Source of the DNA: an uncultured Lachnospiraceae bacterium
GTDB taxonomy: Bacteria > Bacillota > Clostridia > Lachnospirales > Lachnospiraceae
DNA: 64,000 nucleotides
Assembly: GCA_947176505.1 (NCBI GenBank)
Contig: CAMWQW010000018.1
Location: 20,653-84,652, forward strand
Reading direction: 5' to 3'
Each line of letters starts with the position of its first letter. Within the stretch, counting starts at the first letter, position 1. The notes below the pieces were generated by a model that saw nothing but the letters and a program-made list of their open reading frames with translations, had not been told where the DNA came from and ran no database searches. Made by a program: the position numbers and the translations under genes. Below, one piece after another: positions 9,957 through 19,262 of this stretch.

Positions 9957-10352
9957 TCAGGCAAATTTCGCCAAAATGCCGTTGACAAACCCGGAAGAAG
10001 CATCCTGCCCAAATTTCTTGGCGAGCTCCACCGCCTCATTAATGGCAACACCCGTAGGGACCGAATCATCATAGTTAATCTCATAAACTGCCAATCTGAG
10101 AATCGTCAAATCCACCTTACCCATTCTGGCTGTATTCCATCCTTCTGCTTTCTCATTCAACTGACCGTCTATCTCCGAGAGTTTTTGCTGAATCTTATGA
10201 TACTTATCCGAAATATAGTCGGCGTCCTCTCCCTTAGCGGCATCTTCTTCCTCAAAGAACATACGCTCCTGTTCCGTCATATCATCTAAACTGTTAAACT
10301 CTATTCGAAACAACAACTTAAATATCTGCTCCCGCAACTCTCTTCTGCTCAT
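9957..10352 (-). CDS. nusB: Transcription antitermination factor NusB
   Basis: NusB binds the boxA RNA with ribosomal protein S10 and supports rRNA antitermination. The small all-helical protein (131 residues) starts SRRELREQIFKLLFRIEF and ends with the conserved VAINEAVELAKKFG and FVNGILAKF segments. GGGAG precedes the ATG at a good distance. It is followed closely by xseA. Confidence 0.96.
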   Translation of the reverse strand: MSRRELREQIFKLLFRIEFNSLDDMTEQERMFFEEEDAAKGEDADYISDKYHKIQQKLSEIDGQLNEKAEGWNTARMGKVDLTILRLAVYEINYDDSVPTGVAINEAVELAKKFGQDASSGFVNGILAKFA

Positions 10353-10389
10353 ACTGGCTCCCGCTTTATCTGACCTTTTTGTCTTGTAC

Positions 10390-10776
10390 TTATCTGTCTT
10401 TCGCTACGTTGATACCTGCAATGCGTATATTGACATCCGTCACTTCCAGACCTGTCATGTTCTGAATCGCATTCTTCACCTTTGTCTGAACACGCTGACA
10501 GGTTGCCGGAATATTAAACCCGTACTCTATGGTAATAGCAAGCTCAACTTTGACTTTCTTATTGAATATTTCTACTCGAACTCCTTTGGCAAGTCCTTTC
10601 ACACCGACTCTGCTCAATAATTCATTCGCCATGTTACCATTCATTGCCGCAACGCCGTCAACCTCGGTTGCCGCAAGCGCTGCGATCATCGCCACTACGT
10701 CATCTGCAATCTTAACCGTGCCGAACTTTTCATCTTCCTGCAATAAATATGTGTTCTTCGCTGATTCTTGTTCCAT
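10390..10776 (-). CDS. Asp23/Gls24 family protein
   Basis: This is a small cytoplasmic protein of the Asp23/Gls24 (DUF322) family, linked to envelope stress and found upstream of nusB in most Firmicutes. The core GTVKIADDVVAMIAALAATEVDGVAAM and the C-terminal VQTKVKNAIQNMTGLEVTDVNI repeat the family pattern. I chose the ATG at 10776 because GAGG stands 6 bases upstream; an in-frame start at 10809 lacks a good site. A weak promoter (TATACT preceded by a poor -35) may lie just upstream at about 10830-10860. Confidence 0.9.
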   Translation of the reverse strand: MEQESAKNTYLLQEDEKFGTVKIADDVVAMIAALAATEVDGVAAMNGNMANELLSRVGVKGLAKGVRVEIFNKKVKVELAITIEYGFNIPATCQRVQTKVKNAIQNMTGLEVTDVNIRIAGINVAKDR

Positions 10777-10871
10777 AGTAATCCTCATTTCTGCGCACTG
10801 TTCTCCCACGCCGCTCTTTCATTTGGAATAAGTATATCAAAATTTCTTATTTTTGCATAGTCCCATTCCCA

Positions 10872-12047
10872 TTAAAGCCAAAAGCTCATACTGTACTGCT
10901 TCTCGTCATCCGAATAGGATACTACCCCGTCAGGACAGTCCAGATATCTGAAAATCTCCTGACGCTCAATCAATGCTTCCTGCATCTGCCGGTACACATC
11001 ATAACCGGCGCATTTTAGCGTTACATAGGCGCTCCCCTTCTCGTATTCTTCCTTAAAGATACGCTCTATCCGCTCCTCATCCCACTCCGTAAAGTACAGT
11101 CCTTCACGCACATAATAGTTACTCTCCATAGAATTGCATTCCGGCAGTTCTACCACGTTATCCAATGTATGAGTCAGATTCATCTGCTCTGTAGAAACGC
11201 ATAGGTAATCATAATTAATCGTCGGAATCCTCTCACCGGGATAGTTGGCAGCACCACCTACCGCCTGATACGAAGCATCTCCCCATGTAGTATCAACATA
11301 ATAATATTTGCCGTCAATCTGTACGAGATTCCACGCATGTCCTTCACCGCTTACCACACGCCCAAGTACCAGCGTGGAAAAGATGCCCATCTTGTCAAGA
11401 AGGTATTGTGTTGCCTTTGCATATCCTTGACAGACAGACTTTCCTTCTATAAATACAGAACAAATATTCTGATTATCCACTGCGGCAGCATCGTATTCCG
11501 TATGGTGGATCAAATACTCATATACATATTTTACCTTAGTGTAATCATCTGCATGATCCGGCAGACCTGCAAGACATTGGTTGACATAATTATCAATTTC
11601 TGCCTGCTTACTCTGTATTTCTTCTTGATTATAGCGATAAGTCCCTGTAAATGTAATCTTTTTTAGTATATCGCCGAGCGTATATTCTGTATAAGTATAT
11701 CCATCTACATAGAAAATCTCAGGGTGATCGTTCAGCACACACTGAAAAGCATGCGAAATCTCGCCTTTATCGCAGCTTGATAATTTCACGTCTTCTTCAA
11801 ACTGAACAAGAGCGTCCCGAATCTCCAGATACAGCACCTGTTCATTCTCCGGAAGCTTACTATATGCATAGCCCTTCTCTTCCTCACGCTTTACTATCTG
11901 CTCCGGCTGCTCGATTTCATCCTGCATAGCCCCTATATCTTCCTGCATGTACAGATCACTCTGCTGATGGGGCGTTGTCTTCCATGCGTACGCCAGACAT
12001 CCTGTAAGCACGAGCATTCCGGTCAATAATAAGCCTGTTTTCTTCAT
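10872..12047 (-). CDS. Transglutaminase-like domain lipoprotein
   Basis: A lipoprotein signal ending in the lipobox LTGC indicates export and anchoring on the outer membrane face. The transglutaminase-like core lies at about residues 165-260. The expected catalytic triad is visible: Cys in GKSVCQGYAKATQYLL, His in GEGHAWNLV and Asp in YYVDTTWGD. Such proteins act as cysteine proteases or amide-group enzymes at the cell surface; the substrate is unknown. ATG at 12047 is preferred over an upstream TTG because AAAGGGTGA precedes it. It lies between prfC and the Asp23-family gene, all co-directional. A C-terminal region of about 110 residues has no recognised fold. Confidence 0.85.
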   Translation of the reverse strand: MKKTGLLLTGMLVLTGCLAYAWKTTPHQQSDLYMQEDIGAMQDEIEQPEQIVKREEEKGYAYSKLPENEQVLYLEIRDALVQFEEDVKLSSCDKGEISHAFQCVLNDHPEIFYVDGYTYTEYTLGDILKKITFTGTYRYNQEEIQSKQAEIDNYVNQCLAGLPDHADDYTKVKYVYEYLIHHTEYDAAAVDNQNICSVFIEGKSVCQGYAKATQYLLDKMGIFSTLVLGRVVSGEGHAWNLVQIDGKYYYVDTTWGDASYQAVGGAANYPGERIPTINYDYLCVSTEQMNLTHTLDNVVELPECNSMESNYYVREGLYFTEWDEERIERIFKEEYEKGSAYVTLKCAGYDVYRQMQEALIERQEIFRYLDCPDGVVSYSDDEKQYSMSFWL

Positions 12048-12091
12048 CTGCAATCACCCTTTACCATTTCAAATGTTCAACTGCCTGTCCA

Positions 12092-13684
12092 TCAATTTCT
12101 GCCAAACTCAGATAATATTAAACCTTCATTGCGCTCTATCGTCATTCCAATACTCCATTGATTGACGAATAAGAGCAGCGGATTATCCTTTAAGTCCTTA
12201 ATCTTCTTCATATCAGACGTACCTGTCAGCTTATCCAGATCTATTTCCTTATTCTCAATCCAACGGATATGTTCATACGGAAGATTCTCCAACTTAATTT
12301 CTACATTATATTCATTTTCAAGTCGGTACTTTAAAACGTCAAATTGCAGCACACCTACCACACCCACAATAATCTCTTCCATACCGGTATTAAACTCTTG
12401 AAAAATCTGAATAGCGCCTTCCTGTGCAATCTGTGTGATTCCTTTCACAAATTGCTTCCTTTTCATCGTATCAATCTGCCTTACCCTTGCAAAGTGCTCC
12501 GGCGCAAATGTAGGGATTCCCTCATACGCAAACTGCTCCTTCGGCATACAAATTGTATCACCTATGGAAAAGATACCCGGATCAAACACGCCAATGATAT
12601 CTCCAGCATACGCTTCGTTTAAAATTTTGCGCTCATCCGCCATGATTTGCTGCGGTTGGGACAAGCGCATTACTTTCCCGCCCTGTACATGTTTCACTTC
12701 CGCGCTGGCGTCGAATCTGCCCGAACAAATTCTCATAAATGCGACACGGTCTCTGTGCGCCTTATTCATGTTAGCCTGAATCTTGAAAACAAATGCCGAA
12801 AAATCGTGCTCCACTGGGTCAATCAAACCGATATCCGCTTTGCGTGGAAGAGGATTCGTCGTCATTTTCAGGAAATGTTGTAAGAAAATCTCCACGCCAA
12901 AATTAGTGAGCGCCGACCCGAAAAATACGGGCGTAAGTTCTCCTGCCTGAATCCGTTCCAAATCATATTCCGCACTGGCACCATCGAGAAGTTCTATTTC
13001 GTCATACAACTGAGCCTTATACTCTTCCCCAATCTGTCCAAGCAGTGCATCTTCGTCCGCTATCGGAATCCGCGTAGCATGTCCCTCTTTGGTGCCTTTC
13101 TCCGTGTCTGCATAAGTAATCACGCATTTGCTCTCACGTTCATAGACCCCTTTAAAGCTCTTGCCGCACCCGATTGGCCAGTTAATCGGACAAGTTGCAA
13201 TCCCTAACTCCTTCTCAATCTCATCTAACAAGGTAAACGTATCATTGGCATCTCTATCCATCTTATTGATAAAAGTGAAAATCGGAATATGCCGCATACC
13301 GCATACCTTAAAAAGCTTTCGCGTCTGCGCCTCCACGCCTTTGGATGCATCAATGACCATAACCGCGGAGTCAGCCGCCATCAATGTTCTGTAAGTATCT
13401 TCCGAGAAATCCTGATGTCCCGGCGTATCCAAAATATTGATACAAAATCCGCCATATTCAAACTGAAGTACAGAAGAAGTAACGGAAATACCTCTCTCCT
13501 TCTCTATCTCCATCCAATCAGATACCGCATGTCTTGCGGTTGCTTTGCCCTTCACGCTGCCTGCCAGATTAATCGCTCCGCCATACAGAAGGAATTTCTC
13601 TGTCAGAGTAGTCTTACCCGCATCCGGGTGCGATATAATCGCAAAAGTTCTTCTTTTGTTGATTTCGTCTGCATAATTGCCCAC
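12092..13684 (-). CDS. prfC: Peptide chain release factor 3
   Basis: RF3 is a GTPase that removes RF1 and RF2 from the ribosome after peptide release. GTPase motifs are SHPDAGKTTLTE (G1), DTPGHQDF (G3) and NKMDRD (G4), followed by the RF3-specific domains including FVFKIQANMN and AHRDRVAFMRICSG. The length of 530 residues is normal. Translation starts at GTG with GGAGG 8 bases upstream. It follows deoB by 18 bases. Confidence 0.97.
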   Translation of the reverse strand: MGNYADEINKRRTFAIISHPDAGKTTLTEKFLLYGGAINLAGSVKGKATARHAVSDWMEIEKERGISVTSSVLQFEYGGFCINILDTPGHQDFSEDTYRTLMAADSAVMVIDASKGVEAQTRKLFKVCGMRHIPIFTFINKMDRDANDTFTLLDEIEKELGIATCPINWPIGCGKSFKGVYERESKCVITYADTEKGTKEGHATRIPIADEDALLGQIGEEYKAQLYDEIELLDGASAEYDLERIQAGELTPVFFGSALTNFGVEIFLQHFLKMTTNPLPRKADIGLIDPVEHDFSAFVFKIQANMNKAHRDRVAFMRICSGRFDASAEVKHVQGGKVMRLSQPQQIMADERKILNEAYAGDIIGVFDPGIFSIGDTICMPKEQFAYEGIPTFAPEHFARVRQIDTMKRKQFVKGITQIAQEGAIQIFQEFNTGMEEIIVGVVGVLQFDVLKYRLENEYNVEIKLENLPYEHIRWIENKEIDLDKLTGTSDMKKIKDLKDNPLLLFVNQWSIGMTIERNEGLILSEFGRN

Positions 13685-13702
13685 GTCTTTATCCTCCAGC
13701 CT

Positions 13703-14857
13703 CTATAACATAGATGTACCGGCAAATTCCGGTTTGATATGAAAACAGTCAAGAACTGTCGCGCCGATATCTGCAAAGGTATCCCTCGTTCCAAGATTTG
13801 CAGGCGTTACCTTTTTGCCATACATGATAAAAGGCGTATGCTCTCTTGAATGATCAGTAGACACCGTGTAACCCGGATCACACCCATGGTCTGCCGTAAT
13901 CATCAGCACATCATCTTCCTTAAGCTTATCAAGAATCTGCGGAAGTTTCTCATCAAAATAAGTAAGCGCTGCAGCATACCCGTCTATATCATTGCGGTGT
14001 CCATACAACATATCATAGTCTACCAAGTTAATAAAACAAAGTCCTTCAAAATCCCGCTCCATGTATTCAAGCGTCTTCTCGATTCCTTCTGCATTACCCT
14101 TGGTGTACACATATTCCGTAATTCCTTTGCCTGCAAAAATATCCTTAATCTTACCTACGGAAATCACATCTTTTCCGGATGCCTTAAGCTGATCCAACAT
14201 AGTGACTGCCGGCGGTTCCAGCGAAAAATCATGCCGCCCGGATGTTCTGGCATAATTACCGCTCGTGCCGACAAAAGGTCTCGCAATCACTCTTCCCACG
14301 CCATGTTTCCCTTGCAGAATACCTCTTGCAATCTTACAGTACTCATATAAAGTCTCCACAGGAACAATATCTTCGTGTGCGGCAATCTGGAACACACTGT
14401 CTGCCGATGTATAAACAATCAGCTTTCCGCTCTTTACATGCTCGTCACCATAATCTTTAATTACCTCCGTTCCGGAGTAAGGTTTGTTGCACAGCACTCC
14501 TCTGCCCACCGCGGCACTGAAAGCATCCAGCACCTCCTTGGGAAATCCGTCGGGATAGGTGGGCAGCGGCTGCTTAGATAAGATTCCCGCAATCTCCCAG
14601 TGCCCTATTGTAGTATCTTTGCCCTTAGATGCCTCTTTCATTCGGGCAATCCTTGCCGAAGGCTGCATAACAGGTTCTCTGCAGTCCACTCCGTCAATGT
14701 TAAACAGCCCAAGTGCACCCATATTAGGCATATGAAATGCCGGACTTGATGCTGCGGATTTAATCGTATTTGTACCCCGATCTCCGTACTCAGCCGCATC
14801 CTCCATCTCACCGATTCCAAAACTATCCAAAACGATTAAAAAAACTCTCTTCATCAT
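13703..14857 (-). CDS. deoB: Phosphopentomutase
   Basis: DeoB interconverts ribose-1-phosphate and ribose-5-phosphate (and the deoxy forms) in nucleoside salvage (EC 5.4.2.7). It is a manganese enzyme of the alkaline phosphatase superfamily. The metal-ligand segments are VLDSFGIGEMEDA at the N terminus, the phospho-acceptor region DTTIGHWE, and TADHGCDPG with STDHSREHTPF at the C terminus. At 384 residues the length is normal. No nucleoside phosphorylase is adjacent. Start at the first of two tandem ATGs; either is possible. Confidence 0.97.
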   Translation of the reverse strand: MMKRVFLIVLDSFGIGEMEDAAEYGDRGTNTIKSAASSPAFHMPNMGALGLFNIDGVDCREPVMQPSARIARMKEASKGKDTTIGHWEIAGILSKQPLPTYPDGFPKEVLDAFSAAVGRGVLCNKPYSGTEVIKDYGDEHVKSGKLIVYTSADSVFQIAAHEDIVPVETLYEYCKIARGILQGKHGVGRVIARPFVGTSGNYARTSGRHDFSLEPPAVTMLDQLKASGKDVISVGKIKDIFAGKGITEYVYTKGNAEGIEKTLEYMERDFEGLCFINLVDYDMLYGHRNDIDGYAAALTYFDEKLPQILDKLKEDDVLMITADHGCDPGYTVSTDHSREHTPFIMYGKKVTPANLGTRDTFADIGATVLDCFHIKPEFAGTSML

Positions 14858-14924
14858 TAGCCTCTCTCTCCATATTTCTTATTACACCACAGTACACTAT
14901 ACCATAAAATTACTTTTCTTGCAC

Positions 14925-15635
14925 TTAATTTGAAGTGACTGTACTGATAATAACCGATTCAGCGCTGACGCCAGTCTTGCGAATCACAATATCCTCAATC
15001 TGCGCTCTTTGCGCCTCTGTCAGTTCTGTCGTATTGACAACAACATCCACGCTGTCTCCGTCTATGCTCACAATCGCATCCTCAAATCCTTTCGCCTCTA
15101 GCAGTATTTCCGCAGCCGTCTCTTTCTCGGCAATATCCGTCATGGAAATCATGCTGTTTACCGCCTCCTGTTTCTGCGTTTCACTGATATTTGAGTTGTT
15201 AATGATTTCTAAAAGTGTTTCTTTATTCTGTGCACGTGTCTGCTCTTTCTGTAGCTTAGCTCCCGACAACTCAGATATCGTTCCGGCAGACGTAAACACA
15301 GCCTCTCCGGGTACTTCCTCCATCTGCTCCTCTGCCAGCGCTTCTTCCAATTCCTCATCAACGCCGCCATTCTCCGACATCGTCACATCCATATCCAGAC
15401 TGTCGATATCCCCGGACGCCTGTTCAATATCCTCATCCGACAAATCCGTAAAAGCGGCGTAATCTTCATTATCCAACGCCGGATTCCCCATATCGTCCGT
15501 AGTAATCGTGCCGTTTACCGACATGATATCCTCATCCGTTACTTTGGTGCCTGCAAAGTTCAAGTAGCCTGCTACGGCAATCATAATAGCCAGTGCCGTG
15601 ATCATCATCTGGTTCTTCTTGATCATATTCTTCAC
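14925..15635 (-). CDS. spoIIIAH: Stage III sporulation protein AH
   Basis: SpoIIIAH sits in the mother-cell membrane and pairs with forespore SpoIIQ to form the feeding channel. One N-terminal membrane helix (about residues 10-28), an acidic linker rich in Glu and Asp, and a C-terminal YscJ/FliF-like ring domain (about 130-236) are visible. Translation starts at GTG behind GGGGAG. It is the last gene of the spoIIIA operon, 13 bases after spoIIIAG. Confidence 0.92.
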   Translation of the reverse strand: MKNMIKKNQMMITALAIMIAVAGYLNFAGTKVTDEDIMSVNGTITTDDMGNPALDNEDYAAFTDLSDEDIEQASGDIDSLDMDVTMSENGGVDEELEEALAEEQMEEVPGEAVFTSAGTISELSGAKLQKEQTRAQNKETLLEIINNSNISETQKQEAVNSMISMTDIAEKETAAEILLEAKGFEDAIVSIDGDSVDVVVNTTELTEAQRAQIEDIVIRKTGVSAESVIISTVTSN

Positions 15636-15648
15636 TTTTTTCTCCCCT

Positions 15649-16296
15649 TCACTGATTATTTTTCATCTTTACTATTTTTATCTTATTCGCTTCTATATCA
15701 AATAATACCTGAATTGCTTCGATTATATTTTCTTGTACACTTTGCGCTCCTGCCCCCTGCGCAATAACCACCACGCCCTCTACCGTGGGTGCTATCGTCA
15801 TAACCACATATGGTATATTCCGCCCATTGTCATCTACCGTATAGATTGTATTCTTCTCAGTCCTTGTCTCACCGATTGTGCGGCTGCCTCCCGCTCCGTC
15901 TTCCTCCTTCGTATCGGAATACTCCTCCGGACCGTCCTTCTCAACAACCTTTTGTTCTGATTCTCTTATATTAATCAATACTTTTACCTTGCCGACACCG
16001 TCTACATCTTTGAGTGCAATTTCCAGTTTATTTTCCCAATACTCTGTATAGGAAGATATACTGCCTGCCGTTTCGGAATAATCTCCAGCCGTATCTGCCG
16101 GAATATGATTATCGATTTTATCATCTATGATGTTCGATATATTGGACTTTGAATCTTTTTTATTGACAGGAAGCGCAATTACACACAGCAGGATACCGAC
16201 CAATATCACAATCAGACACTGATCCTTTCTGAGCTTCTTACTTTTTTCCGTTTTCTCTACCGGCTTTTCGGGTAGAATCTTATCACTCTCCATCAT
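15649..16296 (-). CDS. spoIIIAG: Stage III sporulation protein AG
   Basis: SpoIIIAG forms a large ring in the mother-cell envelope of the SpoIIIA-SpoIIQ channel. A basic N terminus is followed by one membrane helix (CLIVILVGILLCVIALPV) and a ring-building motif domain. The stretch after GKVKVLINI is interrupted by an acidic insert rich in Glu, Asp and Gly, matching the beta-triangle insertion of this family. I chose ATG at 16296 because GGAGGT is 6-7 bases upstream, inside the end of spoIIIAF; a longer in-frame reading would overlap spoIIIAF by over 100 bases. Confidence 0.92.
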   Translation of the reverse strand: MMESDKILPEKPVEKTEKSKKLRKDQCLIVILVGILLCVIALPVNKKDSKSNISNIIDDKIDNHIPADTAGDYSETAGSISSYTEYWENKLEIALKDVDGVGKVKVLINIRESEQKVVEKDGPEEYSDTKEEDGAGGSRTIGETRTEKNTIYTVDDNGRNIPYVVMTIAPTVEGVVVIAQGAGAQSVQENIIEAIQVLFDIEANKIKIVKMKNNQ

Positions 16297-16960
16297 ACGA
16301 CACCTCCACTCTGTCCACCGGGATACCAAGTGTCTGTGCGAAAAGCTGCCGACACTCCTGAATCGTAATATCCCGCGTCGAATCATGAATTTCCTTACCT
16401 TCTGTATCTTTGTCTTTCTCCCCGCCGATCACAATCTTTTCTATTTCTATCTCTTCTATATTGTTAACGTATCTTTCATTCTGCCTGTTGTATGCATTGT
16501 CCACCCGCTCGCGCAAAGCAGCCTTAACACCTCGAAATTCCCATTCGGATTCCTGTGAACCTGCATCCGATCCAATCGACTTATCAGTTTGTTCCAGTTC
16601 GACAGATAACTTGGCAACATAGTAGCTTTGTCCGGCAATCACATCGTTTAGCCTGCTTTTTATTTCATCCTCAATTTCCCTCAAAGCCATTGCTTCAGCA
16701 TAACGAAAGGTCAGCGTTTCCTCCTGCCACATATCGCTTTGCCGCTCTGCCTGCTCAGACATCTTCTGTATTTCTTCCTGCCATTTTTCTATAATCTCTT
16801 CTTGGGATGACACGAAAGGCGCCATAAATTGTAACAATATAATAACACCAGCTATTATTTTTAAATACTTTTCATACTTTTTTCCGGCTGCAAAATGTAT
16901 TACCGTCTGTGCCGCAATCATAAACATGCCGATTCGTCTAATATTTCCCAACATGTCCAC
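16283..16960 (-). CDS. spoIIIAF: Stage III sporulation protein AF
   Basis: This is a membrane component of the SpoIIIA complex. Two N-terminal membrane helices (about residues 8-24 and 31-49) precede a soluble domain with the C-terminal segment ECRQLFAQTLGIPVDRVEV, typical of the family. The length of 225 is a little above the usual 200. Translation begins at GTG behind GGAGG, which itself lies in the last codons of spoIIIAE. Its last 14 bases overlap the start of spoIIIAG. Confidence 0.9.
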   Translation of the reverse strand: MDMLGNIRRIGMFMIAAQTVIHFAAGKKYEKYLKIIAGVIILLQFMAPFVSSQEEIIEKWQEEIQKMSEQAERQSDMWQEETLTFRYAEAMALREIEDEIKSRLNDVIAGQSYYVAKLSVELEQTDKSIGSDAGSQESEWEFRGVKAALRERVDNAYNRQNERYVNNIEEIEIEKIVIGGEKDKDTEGKEIHDSTRDITIQECRQLFAQTLGIPVDRVEVSYDGE

Positions 16961-16962
16961 GG

Positions 16963-18030
16963 CTACATTCCTCCACTTGTCGTATAGGTGATGATTGCTA
17001 TCTGAATGACAAACATACCGACGGATGACAGTGCAATTTTAAGCAGCATCATATTACCGTCTCCCACCCTGTTCGCACAGTTAGTCATGCGTTTATCGGT
17101 CACTATGCCGATTAATGCCGCACTGATTTTAATGACTCCAGCAAACATCACAAGCTTCAAAATGGGTATACAGCACACCACAATCAAGACAAATGTGATA
17201 TACAGGCCAATACTATTCTTAACAAGAACTGCCGAACCTATCACCATCTCAAACATTCCTTCCGTAAGCCCGCCGATTCCCGGAATTGCCGACATTGCCT
17301 TCTTGAGCGCCGAAGACTGTAAAGAATCTATTACAGGTGATATCATTGCCTGCAATATGCTGAATCCGGTTATAATACCTAATGTAATTTTAATTGACAA
17401 TCCAATCGCCTTATCTATCAGCTCTAATAAAAGTGTCAGTTTCTCCTCCATCCATATACCGTTGATAATCGTTAACAGCATATAACAGTACACCGCCGGC
17501 AGAAGAACAGACAAGTATCCCCACTCTATGAGATATACGATAAACAATAAAATTTGGTAATATACCGAAGCCGATGCGATGCCTGATGCACTGCCAACCG
17601 CCACAATATAAGTAGGAATATACAGTTTCATAAATGTTGTAACTGTCTCTAATATTTCCTGCACAATAGAAGCTGCGCCGGTAAAAGACTTAAGAAGCAC
17701 TGCAATCATAAGTAGATAAACAAAATAGAACGCAATATCAGACACTTGATGATCCTGAAATAAATCGGCAAAATTTATAAAAAGCGCCGCGACGACTCCC
17801 AGCACAAGAATCGTAAAAAACAATGTCTTGATCTCTCCCGTCTGAGAATAAATTGCGCCAGTTATTCCATTCCCGAGCTCTTTTACCGCGTCCCATAACT
17901 TTCCCTGCAAAATCAGCTCCATCACTGCCTTACCGTCAAATGTATACTCCGGAAACAATTGATTAAAATCAAGTGTAACGGCATCCATCCCCATTTCATC
18001 CCAAATCAGGGCACTTCCCTCAATCCACAT
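16963..18030 (-). CDS. spoIIIAE: Stage III sporulation protein AE
   Basis: This is the polytopic membrane protein of the SpoIIIA channel with about seven to eight membrane helices between residues 65 and 355. Conserved parts include the GLTEGMFEMVIGSAVLVKNSIG segment and the C-terminal helices. The start is uncertain: ATG at 18030 has AGG 7 bases upstream, and TTG at 18036 is also possible. Family members usually have about 390-400 residues with an N-terminal signal peptide. Here the protein starts in the soluble part and no signal peptide can be read between the spoIIIAD stop and this start. Confidence 0.9.
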   Translation of the reverse strand: MWIEGSALIWDEMGMDAVTLDFNQLFPEYTFDGKAVMELILQGKLWDAVKELGNGITGAIYSQTGEIKTLFFTILVLGVVAALFINFADLFQDHQVSDIAFYFVYLLMIAVLLKSFTGAASIVQEILETVTTFMKLYIPTYIVAVGSASGIASASVYYQILLFIVYLIEWGYLSVLLPAVYCYMLLTIINGIWMEEKLTLLLELIDKAIGLSIKITLGIITGFSILQAMISPVIDSLQSSALKKAMSAIPGIGGLTEGMFEMVIGSAVLVKNSIGLYITFVLIVVCCIPILKLVMFAGVIKISAALIGIVTDKRMTNCANRVGDGNMMLLKIALSSVGMFVIQIAIITYTTSGGM

Positions 18031-18077
18031 CCGCAAACCTGCCTTTCTTCCCGCTGTCTGCCTTGCTCCGTCTTTTT

Positions 18078-18098
18078 CGAGTTCGCGGAACTCGATTT
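18078..18098. repeat. Perfect palindrome between spoIIIAD and spoIIIAE
   Basis: The arms TCGAGTTC and GAACTCGA flank a short GCG centre. It begins right behind the spoIIIAD stop codon and could form a hairpin in the mRNA, but no T-run follows, so a terminator is unlikely. Confidence 0.6.
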
Positions 18099-18485
18099 CT
18101 ATCCTGCAATCGACTGTATACTCTCAAGAAGCGCCAACAGTACAGGCATTCCGGTAAGCAGTATATAGAGCTTCCCTATCATCTCAACTTGTCCGGCTAT
18201 GCCGCTATAACCCGCATCTTTACATATTCCCGCGCAAAATTCACAGGCATACGTAGCTCCCACTGCCTTTAAGAGCACCGTCAAATAACTATAGTTATCC
18301 TTCAAATATCCACGCAATTGCTCTATCGAAGACAATATTCCCGAAAAATATTGGAGAGCATATCCCAAAATAACCAGACACACCGCTATTGCTATGTAAG
18401 TCCCAAATTCCGCTTTATAACTTCTAAGTGGCACGGCAAGCAGTATTCCGATTACTCCTATCAATCCTATTTTGATCATTTCCAT
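18099..18485 (-). CDS. spoIIIAD: Stage III sporulation protein AD
   Basis: This is a small integral membrane protein of the SpoIIIA complex with four predicted helices in 128 residues, starting MEMIKIGLIGVIGILLAVPLR. The SYLTVLLKAVGATYACEFCAGICKDAG region is characteristic. AGGAG precedes the ATG. It lies between spoIIIAC and spoIIIAE. Confidence 0.93.
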   Translation of the reverse strand: MEMIKIGLIGVIGILLAVPLRSYKAEFGTYIAIAVCLVILGYALQYFSGILSSIEQLRGYLKDNYSYLTVLLKAVGATYACEFCAGICKDAGYSGIAGQVEMIGKLYILLTGMPVLLALLESIQSIAG

Positions 18486-18504
18486 ACTCTCACACTCCTG
18501 TCTG

Positions 18505-18699
18505 CTATAGAGTAAACAACTCCTGCACCATTACAAACAAATCATAGATATAAGGAATGATCCATGTTAAAACAAGAATTAATCCGGCAAGGCTAATAAG
18601 AAAAGCGTGCTCTTCTCTACCGCTGTGTTTTAAAACTTGATTTAATATTGTAACCAAGATTCCGACTGCTGCAATCTTGAATATAAGACTTACGCTCAT
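18505..18699 (-). CDS. spoIIIAC: Stage III sporulation protein AC
   Basis: This is a tiny (64-residue) membrane protein with two helices of the SpoIIIA complex, starting MSVSLIFKIAAVGILV. The reading frame is open further upstream, but GGAGG lies 5 bases before the ATG at 18699 and homologues begin here, so the upstream extension is not coding. It sits 19 bases before spoIIIAD. Confidence 0.94.
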   Translation of the reverse strand: MSVSLIFKIAAVGILVTILNQVLKHSGREEHAFLISLAGLILVLTWIIPYIYDLFVMVQELFTL

Positions 18700-18743
18700 C
18701 TCGTCCTCCATTCTGAAGTGTTTTGTGCTCTCGCGTTTCGTTT

Positions 18744-19262
18744 CTATAACAGCAGAATCGTTATAAATACTCCTGTAAGCAGGCTGACACTGAATATCAT
18801 TTTTGCCTTGCCTGCGTAATCGTCTTCCGCCTGCCTGCATCTTCTCACAAGCAAGTCCATAGACTGACCAATGCTTTCCGACTGCCGCGTTTCTTCCGAT
18901 ATTCCCAAATTCCGCGGCAAATTAATCAGAATATCCTTTTCCTCCCGTTGTAGCGGAATATCCGTCAAGCACTGCGTCATCTGCTGCATCCATATCTGTG
19001 TCAGACAAGCGCCGCTTCTTAAGTTTGTCTGCTCATATATTTTCATAAAATACAGTCGATATGGTAAATCACTATACTCTGACAGAATAAAGCATATCTC
19101 CGGAAGAGTATGCTTTCCATAGCAAATCTCGCCCTGAATCCTTTTCATTATCCGGATCAATTCCCGAAGATGCTGCACCCTGCGCTGCTCTTCTCTGATT
19201 TTACTGCCTCCCCATCCTATGCATCCCGTCAGAATACAAAGGATTCCTGCTAATTTAAGCAT
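18744..19262 (-). CDS. spoIIIAB: Stage III sporulation protein AB
   Basis: SpoIIIAB is related to type II secretion GspF-like membrane proteins and helps assemble the mother-cell channel. There is one N-terminal and one C-terminal membrane helix with a helical soluble part between. The family segment GSKIREEQRRVQHLRELIRIMKRIQGEI is visible, and the YGKHTLPEIC stretch follows. The 172-residue length is normal. AAGGA precedes the ATG, which overlaps the end of spoIIIAA by 13 bases. Confidence 0.93.
   Translation of the reverse strand: MLKLAGILCILTGCIGWGGSKIREEQRRVQHLRELIRIMKRIQGEICYGKHTLPEICFILSEYSDLPYRLYFMKIYEQTNLRSGACLTQIWMQQMTQCLTDIPLQREEKDILINLPRNLGISEETRQSESIGQSMDLLVRRCRQAEDDYAGKAKMIFSVSLLTGVFITILLL

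Noticed and set aside
18505-18840. 111-residue version of SpoIIIAC
   Set aside because: The added N terminus overlaps spoIIIAB and lacks a ribosome site; the 64-residue form starts behind GGAGG.
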